Of a stretch of 64,000 bases of DNA, positions 21,847-32,880 are shown in pieces (within the stretch, counting starts at the first letter, position 1; each line of letters opens with the position of its first letter). The notes beneath the pieces are model-generated. The model saw only the letters and a program-made list of their open reading frames with translations, ran no database searches and was not told where the DNA came from. A program made the translations under genes and the position numbers. Source of the stretch: Ambrosia x helenae (Eukaryota > Streptophyta > Magnoliopsida > Asterales > Asteraceae); assembly GCA_030844895.1 (NCBI GenBank), contig CM061228.1:55169081-55233080 (forward strand). The letters are read 5' to 3'.

Positions 21847-23530
21847 TATGCAACCAACTGCCTTTAATTTTATTCCTTGTGTTATACAGTTATCTTTTAA
21901 CTATTGTTCCACCTCTATAAATAGAATAATGAGGTGGGTTATGAATAAAGTCCAAATCTGGAATGCCAGCTCATTGTGAAACAAACACTATGCCACATTG
22001 GGCTGGTTCTTGATGATAAATACAATTGTTTTTTATTGGTATCGTATGACAAACATGTTAAATGGGTTTGCTGGTTGATGGTTTAAAACAACTTTTGAGG
22101 CATGCGCCTCTTGGCGCCCCTCAAGGGCAGGCACTAAGAAATCGAGTCTAAGGCACGCTCATGGGGTTCCATTTTTAAGATATAATTATTATTATATATA
22201 TTTTTTTATTTGATACCTCGTCGGTTCGCCTCTTGAGGTTTACTCCTTGTGAGGTGGAGGGAAAATGCCTTGTTTTCGTTCTTTTAAATTTTGGGTGGGT
22301 AACTTCAAGAAAAAACATAAAAGCTTATCCAAAAAGGGGAAGTTTGCAGGGTGAAAACGATGAGAGATTGCTTGGGTTAACAAAAAGGAGTGAAGCATTG
22401 ATACTATCCATCAGTAGTTAGTATTGAAAGGTGTAAAGAATGCCTGCTGCAGAACTGTGATTTCCCAAAATGGTGATAACTGCACACTTTAGCAACAGTG
22501 CTTTTAAAAGGTACTCTATTAGATCCATTTAAAAGGCTGCAGAACTGTGATTTCCCAATATATGTATATTTTTGCTTGGTTTTTACTATTGAGTTTGGCG
22601 TTGTTGGGGCACTTTTGCTCTTCATCGGGGTGAAGATTTCCACCCTAAGAAGATCAGCATCCAAGAATTTGCAAAAACAAAGACTACCTAAGAGAAATAT
22701 CATGTCGATTTTCTTAACTTTTGTTTCAGTGACATTTTGAGCAGTCTTTTGTATGATTTTTTTCAAGTTATCATGTTATTTTGTATATAGGTAATAAACT
22801 AATAACCTCAATGAGGTGAACGAACATGTTTAATATAGAAACAAAATTGAAATATTCTCTACAAGAAATGTTTCATCTCAAGTGTTAAATCATGGAATCC
22901 TTGTGAGTGTGTTTTATGTTAAAGGTATACAACACTTGAAGGAATTGTTAAAGGTGACTAGGAAAAAGATTAACCAAAAGATGAAGCGATTTTTTAAGTT
23001 TATATCAGGTTTTGAGATTGAAAAATTGAAACTCAAGAGTCCCAATGTTGCCAAATTGAGACTCTGTCTAAAACAATTTCTTCCTCATTTGTCTTTACAA
23101 ATTTGATCCGCATATGAATATCTTGATTTTTAGATTGGCTCTGTTATAAGAATTAAAATCCAGTTATGTCTTGATATCAATGGTATACCTCATACATGTT
23201 CCACTGAGGGCGTGAGGTCGTCACACTTTTTTTATGTATTTTATGTTTTATACATTTAATTCATATATTTATACCTAATTTCATGTATTTCCAAGAAACA
23301 ATTCTACACACATTTTGGTTTTAATTATTACCTAAACTTAATAGGACCCACCCAAAAACTTACAATCTAACCAAATAAACCAAACGGATTATCCGAAAAT
23401 TGATTTGTTAAGTAAACAAAATAACTGATGACTTCGGTTTTAGTTTTGGTTGTGCAAATAACCGAACCAAACCATGCACACCTTTGACAATGTCTGTGCT
23501 TCCCGCCGCACCGCGCGGGTACCCATCTAG

Positions 23531-24598
23531 TATATATAAAAATGCTCCAACACTTTATATCCCCGTTTTATATAAAAGTGTTCATTTTTATATAAGTTTC
23601 TACCAAGCTTTTATTTTATCCAACATTTTTATAAAAACCTTTGTTTTTATATATTTTCCACATGTTAGAAAATCTATATTTTTATAAAACTCTATTTTAT
23701 AAAAATACATTTTTATACAAGATACATATGTACATTTGTTATTATTTACCAAATCCACCTTGGAAAGTTATCATTTTACACTTTTGACAGCAAACTTTCC
23801 AAAGTTATATTTTTTGATATAAGTTTCTAAAATATCATTTTAAGTCCCTCAACTTTTAAAGTTGCCAAAATAATACTTTTACTTTTAAAAGTTACATTTT
23901 TCTTCTCAATCTTTCAAAAATGACAATTTTCTACTAAACTAGTAAACTTTATTTGATCATCATTGTCATGTTAGTTTATTTTTATGTTCCAACACCTTTA
24001 ATAGTCTATAATCATCTTATTAAGGATACTAGTAGGTGTAATTAGTGTATTTTGTCCAACATGTCCAATTTACATTATTCAAGTGTGTAGACTTTGAAGA
24101 TGTAAAATTTATGTAACTTGTTTTCTAACAAAATCAACACCAAATATAGTATTAGATGCTTATGTTATGATGATTAAAACTATATTTAAGCTCATTTAAG
24201 TTCCAATAACAAGTTATGTTTAGATCACCATTTTCTTTAAGTCTTTATGAACTTTATAAAACTACAAGAATAAAACACATCCATCACCAAATATTCGGCC
24301 CATACACACCATTATAACACCATTTTAGTCTTTAAAATCATATGTTTTATCATGTAAAGCTTTATCAAGTTAACCCCTTGTACAACTTGCTTCTAGATAA
24401 TAAACATAAACTTTTAAAGACAAGAACAAGATCAAGAATACTTACAAGTAGCACAAGGCTAGGGAAGCTAAAAATGCTTGATTTTGATGGAGTTTAGTGT
24501 GTTCTTCCTATGTGGTTAAGATCCAAGCTTGAAACACACAATGGGGGTTTGGAAGATGGATGCTTTATGAATGAATTTGAAGAGTTTAAACTTGAAAG

Positions 24599-24631
<33 letters not shown>

Positions 24632-24754
24632 CTTGTTCTTCACGGCTCTAAGGAAAGAAAAAGAAGAGTTTTTGTTCCAGTGTTTGAGCCTTGTGATTCT
24701 TTATAATCTCAACATATCTTACAATGATCTTTCAAGGTTACAAGGATCCATTAT
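23531..24754 (-). repeat. long gypsy LTR, middle segment
   Basis: A/T-rich sequence between the Helitron and Sire-2. It has no coding potential. It contains TTTATAT-rich lines at 23530-23720 and ends at the Sire-2 target site. I assign it to the LTR because both flanking insertions have clean ends. Confidence 0.55.
24601..24630. repeat. (GT)15 microsatellite
   Basis: Fifteen perfect GT units within the LTR middle segment. Confidence 0.98.
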
Positions 24755-25253
24755 TGTAAGTGAAAGATTTTTGACTAAAACAGGATTATATGATCATACA
24801 AGTAACAAAACCAGGTGCGGAAACCCTAGTTCTGAACAAATTGATAAAACTCTAATCAAAACACAATTAAGATCATTTTCAACATCTTTTCATAGATTAA
24901 CTTTTGTCAAATAAGCTTTTACAACGACTTACACGTTAATCTAGATCAAACATACACTATTACAAATTGACCTCGAACCTGACCTTAACACACGCACAAC
25001 TGAAACCTCTATTACATTCACAAAAACACAAAATCTATATATAGGCTCTGCACGTTCGCCCAGTTGTTATGGTCGAATGTGGAAGTTTTCCACATTCGCC
25101 CACTCCAAAGGTACGAACGTGTTCTTTGTCAGCATCCAGTCTTCCTTCGTCCACTATTAATCTACCTTCGCCCACATCTATCTACCTTCGCCCACTTCTA
25201 ACAAAACTTAACATGTGTTAGTATCCAATCATTAGTCGCAACACGCATCTACA
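24755..25253 (-). repeat. Sire-2 3' LTR, 499 bp
   Basis: TGTAAGTGAAAG … CGCATCTACA. TATA box (CTATATATAG) at 25035-25044. The promoter motif array is at 25050-25200, with at least eight TTCGCCC/GGTCGAA-like copies. Confidence 0.93.
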
Positions 25254-25265
25254 AACTCCCCCTCG
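25254..25265 (-). promoter_or_regulatory. 3' polypurine tract of Sire-2
   Basis: Element strand CGAGGGGGAGTT directly before the LTR start TGTAGATGCG. It overlaps the end of ORF3 closely: the stop is at 25267. Confidence 0.85.
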
Positions 25266-25266
25266 A

Positions 25267-28200
25267 CTATTGATTGGATTGTCTTCTCTTTTCGTCCATA
25301 GCTTTGTTCATCAGCTTGATTATGAGCTGTTTCTTCTGCTCAGTAGTCATTGGAGGCTCAAATGTTCTCTTCACCGGTTTCGACACATTTGCCATCTTCA
25401 CCGTCTTACCAAGTTTATTCTCCAAATTACTTCCAGCATTAATGTCATAAGCAAAACAAACTCCAACCACTTGAGTATACTTCCTTGCTTGAGCAGCGTC
25501 TTTCGGTTCAAAGTAAATCGGATTATAGAAAAGCATGATGATGTCTTCAAAAGTGCAATTAATCAACCACATAGGATCAAATACATGAACATGCTTGTAT
25601 TTGTCCTTCCCGTCTCTCAGCACAATCACCGCTTCAGCCTTTCACCAATCATAATACCAGAAGATAAAATCAGCACTGAAATGTTGTGGCATAGGCATCA
25701 AAGGTATTTTTCTCATCACTTCAGGTGCTTTGTATATCAAAGTAACCCGTTTCATATTGGTTTGAGGATCAATATCCCTATGAACTTTCCTTCGGGGATA
25801 TTGAGGCTTAAATCTATTCCATCTTGTTCTACTCTCCCAAACCAATTTGTCTGCACACCAACCGACATGAGTACCACTAACTGAAGCACCAGACATAGGG
25901 AATCTGCATAGATCTCTGACCGCCCAGTACGGTAGAGTTAGCAAATCACAGAATCTATTAAAATACAAAATTCATGTTTCCCATTTAGCAGCTATGCACT
26001 TCAGCCTGCCCAAATATGTCCACCCGAGAGCTCTGCCTTTGAACTTGGCATTGTGAAATCTATAGAAGTTTCCTTGAGCTTCAGGCTTCGGTCGGTTTTC
26101 ATCCATTTCCCTCAACTTCTTCAAATAACTCTTCAATTCATCAGATTGATTTGAAGATTCTTGCTTATCAGCACCAAACACCTTCTCCACAAACTCTGCA
26201 CTCCTTTGTTGTGCTTTCTGCTTTGCTGAATTGTTCGGTGTCTCAGTGAAATCAGGAAATATTTCATCTTCATCTGTTTCTCTGAAGTACTGAGGAAACT
26301 CTTCATGAGTTATGTCTTCAACCTCCACTTCATCAAGCTCAGGAGTATTTTTATCATCTGAGTGACTTCCAACATCTTTTTCAGAAATGTCTGGAATCGA
26401 CTCATCTACCATAAACTCCTCAAACGTTTTCCCTACTCTCTGTGCAAGTCCATCCAAAATCTCCTTTGCCACAGAAGCAGGTACTTCTCCTTCTTCAAGA
26501 TCAGGATCTTCATATTCCAATTCATATCTCAAATCATCAGTTTGGAATATCTCAGCGAAACATCCTGTGAACTCAATGGTCCATTCTCTCTTTTCCAACA
26601 TGTCTTTATACACTTGTTTAGCATCATCTGATAAAGACCTTACCTTCTCATTCCAGAATATACTTTCATTTGAATCAACATTCTCACCTTTCTTCTTCTT
26701 AGAACTTGATTCTCCAGTACTCTTCTTTTTGGATGTTCTTTCTTCAAATGTAAACTTTGAAGTATCATCACCTCCATCATCATCATCATCATCATCATCA
26801 CTCTCACTATCATCCTCTTTCTGTCTCCCAGACCCTTCAGCATCATCATCATCATCATTATCATCCTCATCATCATTTTTATCTGACTCATCATCATCCT
26901 CATCATCATCTTTTTCTTCATCCGATTCAGAATCTTCATAATCAACTTTCTCTTCTTCACCCTCCTTCAACTTGGGTGCAGTATTATATAAATCATCAAT
27001 CAAATCACTAAGGCGTTTGTTCTCAGCCCTTAGTTCTTTGTTATCTGCTTTAATCAACTTAATCCTGCTCTTGTTCCTTGCACACTTTCCCTCAAGCTTT
27101 TCATTCTTTGCTTCAAGCTTCTTAACCTTCTCATTAATCTCGTCTTGATTAGATTTAGAAGCAACCACAATCTGAAGCATTTTCTCTTCATTTTGCTTAA
27201 ATTTGGCTATCTCAGCTTGTTGAGCCACAATCATCTTCATCATATCATCCATTTTCCTGTTCACCTGCTTCATCACATCATCATCCACAGTGACTTTCTT
27301 GGATTTGGATCTGGATGGCTCAACTTCCTTTTCTTTTTGAGGCTTTCTGAACATGTCAAGTACATTGTCCAGTGCAACATTAAGTTGATCAGCTGATATT
27401 GGTTCTGCCTCTTTGGATTTCTTTTGCTTCTTGGTGACAGGTGAAGATAGCTTTGATGATGTACCAGCATCGGGCACTCTTTTCCCTTTCAACAGTTGTG
27501 CTAACTCTTTCTCTCTCAACTGTTTAGTGCTAGTCTTCTTAGACATGGTCTTGTGCTTGGCTTTGGGCAAGTTTACAACCACAGTCTCTCCAACATTCAA
27601 CTCTTCCAAGTCAACACCTAAACTTTCATCTTCAACATTCACTGACTTCTTTCTTTTCTCAGCTTCTTCAATGGATTTGTTCAAAGATTCAGACTCACCA
27701 ACCATAGTGGCCTTACGTTTGGTGGTCCTAACATTCTCAGTATCCGAATCCCATCGTTCTTCTACCTCAGTCTCTTCTGAATCCACTGATTCTTCATCAA
27801 CCAAACTAGTACCTTTCTTTGCAGTTGATTTCTTCCTTACCACCTGTTGCTTAGAGCTTTCTTGATCAGTCTTTCCCTTACCCTTCCCTTTGGCTCCGGG
27901 ATTGACTACCTGTCTCTTCCTCTTAGTGCTCGCATCAACATACACCAAGGGATCATCATTATCAGAATCACTGTCATCATGTCTTGCTCTGTTCTTGCCA
28001 GGATCAGTGTAATCCTGACTAGCCAAAGCTCCAAATAATCTCCTGTGAGGTGGCTTTTCATTGTCTGGCACACCTTTGTACCCTTTCATTCTCACCAAAG
28101 TACGAATATTCATATGATCTTGACCTAGGATCATAGTTGGATCCTTCTTCAATTCTGGATACTTGTGGTCAAAAATCATCATGAGAAATCTCGGATATAA

Positions 28201-28881
28201 CATGAATTGCTTCTTCTTCACACCCTTTAACATCTCAAGCATATGATCCAATATCATCCCAGACACGTTGAATGGTTTGTTGAGAGTCAACGCAACCAGC
28301 ATCGAACTCAAACTTTTCCTCATAACATCATATCCTCCACTCACACATCCAAAAACATGAATAATGACATGTGCAAAGTACTTGAACTGCACACTCAGCT
28401 TCCCTTTATACATAGATCCATCAGTAATCGGACCTTTGTACTTCATTCTTAAGAAACACGCTTTCTGTTCAGTCCATGACAATTCTCTGGGATCTTCACT
28501 CACCTCGAACTTTATCTGGAGTGCTTCTCTAATGTCAGACTCTGTAATAAACATCTCCAAGTCTTGTATCTTGCTCTTTATAATTGTCTGATCATCCCAG
28601 AAATCATACTTCGCATTCTTGTAAAAATCTTCAATTATGTCTTTGTAGATGATAGTCGGAGTAGCTAAAGCATAGACAACTCTGCTCCTCCTCAAGAATT
28701 CAATGATTCGTGTAAACTCGACATTCTTTTCTACATCGCCCAGGTAAGCACAACAGTTATGCGTTTTCTCGAACAACCAACTGCTTGTACATGACGATTC
28801 TCCTTCCTGAACGTTCTCTGGAACTGGTTCAGAAACTATATTCTCCACTGGAGTTTCAACATTCTCAGTCTGATCAGCCAT
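25267..28881 (-). pseudogene. Sire-2 ORF3: large protein in the env position, two in-frame stops
   Basis: One frame of about 1205 codons, from ATG at 28881 (MADQTENVET) to 25267, with TGA codons at 25972 and 25642. Function unknown. Order: a conserved N-terminal domain with HNCCAYLGD at residue 41, then FLRMKYKGPITDG, HVIIHVFG and LYPRFLMMIFDHKY (to about 300). Next is a Lys/Ser-rich middle with VDSEET…ERWDSD, a coiled coil (about 530-640), a long Asp/Glu run encoded by GAT/GAC repeats, and a conserved C-terminal domain with FWYYDW and HVFDPMWLINC. No signal peptide or hydrophobic membrane helix is seen from MADQ on, so the label env-like would rest on position only. The upstream in-frame extension before 28881 lies beyond a likely splice acceptor and is probably not coding. 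Confidence 0.85.
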
Positions 28882-28905
28882 CTGCACATTAAAAACAGAA
28901 ACAAA
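28881..28905 (-). promoter_or_regulatory. probable 3' splice site just before the ORF3 start (Sire-2)
   Basis: Element strand shows a T-rich tract (GTTTGTTTCTGTTTTTAATG) followed by TGCAG|ATGGCT. The acceptor AG abuts the ATG exactly. The nested insertion (43728) and Sire-3 (58885) have the same arrangement with different flanking bases. Confidence 0.6.
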
Positions 28906-31265
28906 CGTCAAAATACAAAAACGACAAAAAATCAAAATTTTAAGGCTAAAACCTCTGCACATTCGCCCGTTTTTCACTGGTCGAATGTGTGATATTCTGG
29001 TCGAAGATGAAATTTTCAGGTCGAATGTGTCAAAAATTTTGAATAAACATCACATTCGCCCGTTTTATAATTACCTTCGCCCAACATTTTCCACTTTCGC
29101 CCGTTTTTAGACTCGAATGTGAAAAATGATTAACCCCAAAATTTAAATTTTTGCCAAAGTAGTTTTAAACATGTAATTTTGATTTAAAAGTATCCTAATA
29201 TGGCCGATTATCACTCGTGTATCACCAATTGTCCATTAATTTCAATATATATCAGTTTTCAAAGACGAATTAGGTTAAATCAGTTCATTCAATCAATTGA
29301 TCATTTAAACGATGTTAAAACCTAATTCCTTTAACATTCTCCCCCTAAAACTGATGTGTATTGAAATGGCAACAAAAACAATCAACAAGAAACACTCTAA
29401 GACCCTAAATTTGAAACCCTAAGTCCGAAGATAAAATCGACGATTCTGATCTGAATATGGATCCAATACCTGTAAAATTTATATAGAAATGATCAGGAAT
29501 GGATAGGGAACAAGAATCACAATCAAAAGAAATCACAGCAACAAGGTGAGGTATCAAAGAAGATTTTGAAAAATTTTGTGAATAGGGCTCGAACCTGGAA
29601 ATGGTTTATATATAGAGTCCACTTTCGCCCGTTGTATAAGGACGAATGTGAGGGAATTCCACATTCGCCCCAAACTAATGACCCGAATGTGGAAATGTAT
29701 ACCCGGAGGTGAAACTTGTCACCCGAAGGTGAAATTTGTACCCGGAGGTGAAACTTGTGTGTTAATATGCCCACATTCGTCCAAACTGATACAGTCGAAA
29801 ATGAAGATTTTTCCACATTCGACCCAATTAAGGGGCGAATGTGAAATGGAAAAATCTGAAAATTTACCAAATCACGAATTCGAATCCCGTTCAACATTTT
29901 TCAAGCTGTTAAACTTCCAAAACTCAAATTTTCACTTTTTGAATGATACAAAGCCCAGATGGTGTTATCAAATCTCAGAAATTGACCATCAAGCATCCCC
30001 GGTTATCAAAAATAAAACAGAAATGCAAAAATTTTGGGTTTTCTGAAATTTTATCAAAACACACCTAAAATCGTTTTGGATTTTGTATCTTTTTGACAAT
30101 AAAAATAAAATGCAACAAAGTAAAATACATCAAAGTAAATGAAAGCAGTAAACATTTTGTGATATCCGGTAAGAGGATCATATCAGTTTTCTGAGAAATC
30201 TGAGCACAGCGTTGATCTGTTTTAATATTATCATTAGAAACAATATGTGACACGGCAATTGCTGATATTGTGGTCCACGTAAGCTCACATGTAGACAATT
30301 ACGCAATGCTTTAAAATGATACGAATTAGGTGTTTTAGACTAACACATTGTGGTTCCCACACACACGACATACTCCCGTATCAAGTAATTGCACAAAGTT
30401 TCATCGTAACGCGTGATTATGCCAAAGTTATCCGTAAAATTTACAAAGTATATAGCACAGAGGTGTACAGGTCAGCAAATGAATGCAGTAAAGTAACATG
30501 TGCGTATACACTAGGTTGAGGCTGATATTAACCACTGATTTGCATCAGAAAGTCAATACGATGTAATAATGATCTTTGATCAATAAAACATAAAGTTCCT
30601 CAATTCGGTAACTTTCGGTTTTGGCAATAAGCTCTTTTTGCAAATATTCTGATGAAACTAGGTCCGTAAATCAATACGACAGAAGTTTAATCAGAATATC
30701 CCGGATAACAATAACATAACGACCCGAAACCTCAGATTTTGGCAATCCTATCAAACGAAATTACGGTACTAAGACCATATGCCCATGAGGTGTTCAGCCA
30801 CGAACGCGTAGTTTGTTATGTTTGTATCACTAATGCACGCAATATTTAGTCTACGAAGCCTATCAGCATATCACACGTAATCAACATACGTCTCATTATA
30901 CTATACAATTCTTTAGCCTGTGTCAGATCCCCACTGATGTACTATCATTTCCTCTTTTTATCCAGGAAATCATTTTGGTTTTTCTAATTTTTAGATCTTT
31001 TGAAATTTTTTAATGTTTTTGGTTTTTCTGATAAAATGACTCCCCCTAAAATAAAGAACATATTTTTGGGTTTTAATTTTTCTGAAAAACAAAACAAAAA
31101 GTTGAAAGAAACAATCCACTTGAAAGCATCAACTTCTTTGAGGATTAAACAATCCCTTCGAAAGCATCAACTTCTTTGAGGATTATGATAGTAAAGAGAA
31201 ATTCCCAATTAGCAAAAAGTTAAAAACTAAAACTAAAACTAAAAAGCGATAAACCGAGGTGCCGA
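28906..31265 (-). other. Sire-2 spacer between pol and ORF3
   Basis: Non-coding. Motif arrays at about 28955-29125 and 29620-29845; a PPT-like box (CTCCCCCTAAAA) at 29339 and another at 31041; a conserved block at about 30145-30965 matching Sire-1 and Sire-3. An A/T-rich zone lies next to the pol end. Confidence 0.75.
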
Positions 31266-32880
31266 TTAGTCTTGTTTTTCCTTTATATTGTTTACTTTTA
31301 AAAGATATTCAAAGCGGGATCTGTCAAAAGCTTTTGTAAACAAATCTGCACGTTGGTAGTCAGTATGGATTTTGACCATATCTATCAATTCCTTAGCGTA
31401 ACAATCACGGATAAAATGATATTTAATCCGGATATGTTTCGCTTTAGAATGATTTTCAGTATTTTTAGTTAATGCAATTGCGGCTTCGTTGTCACAGTGT
31501 ATAGGGGTTTTAAGAAACTGCAAACCGTAATCCACCATCTGTTGTTGGATCCAGAGTACTTGCGAACAGCAACTTGAGGCTGCAATGTACTCAGCTTCAC
31601 AGGTAGACAGTGCCACGGAAGTCTGTTTCTTGCATTGCCAGGTAATTAACCTGCTCCCTAAAAACTGGCAACCAGCTGTAGTGGATTTGCTATCTTTGTC
31701 ACAGCCGCCCCAATCTGCATCACTAAAAGCAATAAAATCAAAATCATCATCATTAGGGTACCAAAGTCCTTTTGATGGACAACCCTTCAGATATCGAAGG
31801 ATACGCTTGACCGCCGTCAGATGACTTTGTTTCGGCTTCGATTGATAGCGAGCACAGAGACACGTTGCATACATAATATCTGGTCGAGACGCTGTCAAAT
31901 ACATCAGAGATCCGATGATTGCTCTATATGTAAATGGGTCTGTCAGTTCCCCCTTAGCGTCCACTCCAATCCCGTGATTGGGTTGAATCGGGGTATCCAT
32001 CGGCTTAGAGTCCTCCATCTGGAATCGGCTCAAGATGTCGGATACGTATTTCGTCTGGTGAATGAAGATCCCGTCGGGTCTTTGGTCCACCTGCAAGCCG
32101 AGGAAAAACTGCATCTCCCCCATTGCGCTCATTTCGAACTTTTCTTGCATGACAGTTTCGAATTCCCTGCATAAAAGTTCGTTAGTTGAACCAAATATAA
32201 TATCATCAACGTAAATCTGTACTAGAAGCAAATCATCTCCCGTCTTCTTCGTGAAGAGGGTGCAATCGACGAGGCCGCGCTTGAATCCTTTGGAGATGAG
32301 ATATGTACTTAGCTCCTCGTACCACTGTCTCGGAGCCTGGTGCAAACCATATAAAGCTTTGTTCAGCACGTAGACCTTATCCCGGTGGATTGGGTCCTCA
32401 AAGCCTGGTGGCTGCCCGACATAAACCTCTTCCTTGACTTTCCCGTACAAAAATGCGCTCTTGACGTCCATTTGATAGACTTTGAATCTCTTGTATGAAG
32501 CAAACGCAAGGAACACCCGAATAGCTTCAATTCGTGCTACTGGTGCATAGATTTCGTTGTAATCAATTCCTTCGATTTGATGGAAACCCTGCACGACCAA
32601 TCTGGCTTTGTTGCGAACAATAACCCCACGATCATCCTTTTTGCACTTAAACACCCATTTAGTGCCTATTTTCTTCCTTCCCGGCGGCAAATCCGTGAGC
32701 GTCCAAACTCCCAATTTCTGGAATTGCAATAACTCCTCCTGCATTGCCTCAACCCAGGCATCTTCATTCAAAGCGTCCTTGTATGTCCTTGGCTCTACCT
32801 GCGACACATAACATGCAAACGACCAATCATTTTGACTACCAGATTTTTGAATTTTGGCATATAATGCTAAAGCACCAAAA
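31266..32880 (-). pseudogene. pol: Sire-2 pol 3' part: reverse transcriptase and RNase H
   Basis: 513 uninterrupted codons from the first Met (MSQVEPRTYK) to the stop at 31266, nearly identical to Sire-1. YVDDIIFGS, SDADWGGCD, STCEAEYIA and HCDNEAA are intact. It is separated from the integrase part by a one-base deletion near 32887, where Sire-1 reads CTCTCTGGTGAATTAA and Sire-2 CTCTCTGCGAGTTAA. Enzymatic motifs are sound but the polyprotein is broken. Confidence 0.93.

Larger units (their letters stand above)
20265..23530 (+). mobile_element. non-autonomous Helitron, 3.27 kb
   Basis: The 5' end reads TCTATACTATATTATAATG after an A. The 3' end is a GC hairpin (CCCGC … GCGGG, 23502-23519) eight bases before CTAG, followed by T. 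5'-TC, 3'-CTRR, a subterminal hairpin and insertion between A and T without duplication are the Helitron hallmarks. There is no Rep/helicase ORF, so it is non-autonomous. It carries gene fragments (see 20570 and 21744) and sits inside the long gypsy LTR. A short internal repeat, GCTGCAGAACTGTGATTTCC, occurs at about 22446 and 22534. Confidence 0.85.

Noticed and set aside
24510..24914. 134-codon plus-strand frame
   Set aside because: Spans a (GT)n microsatellite and runs across the Sire-2 LTR boundary; chance ORF.
26387..26941. Plus-strand serine-rich frame, 184 codons
   Set aside because: Complement of the poly-Asp/Glu tract of ORF3 (GAT repeats read as serine codons); a shadow. The same holds for 56515-57012 and 57280-57897.
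25267..28881. ORF3 as a classical retroviral envelope gene
   Set aside because: No signal peptide or transmembrane segment from the ATG on; only its position fits. The hydrophobic stretch upstream (28890-28977) lies before the likely splice acceptor.
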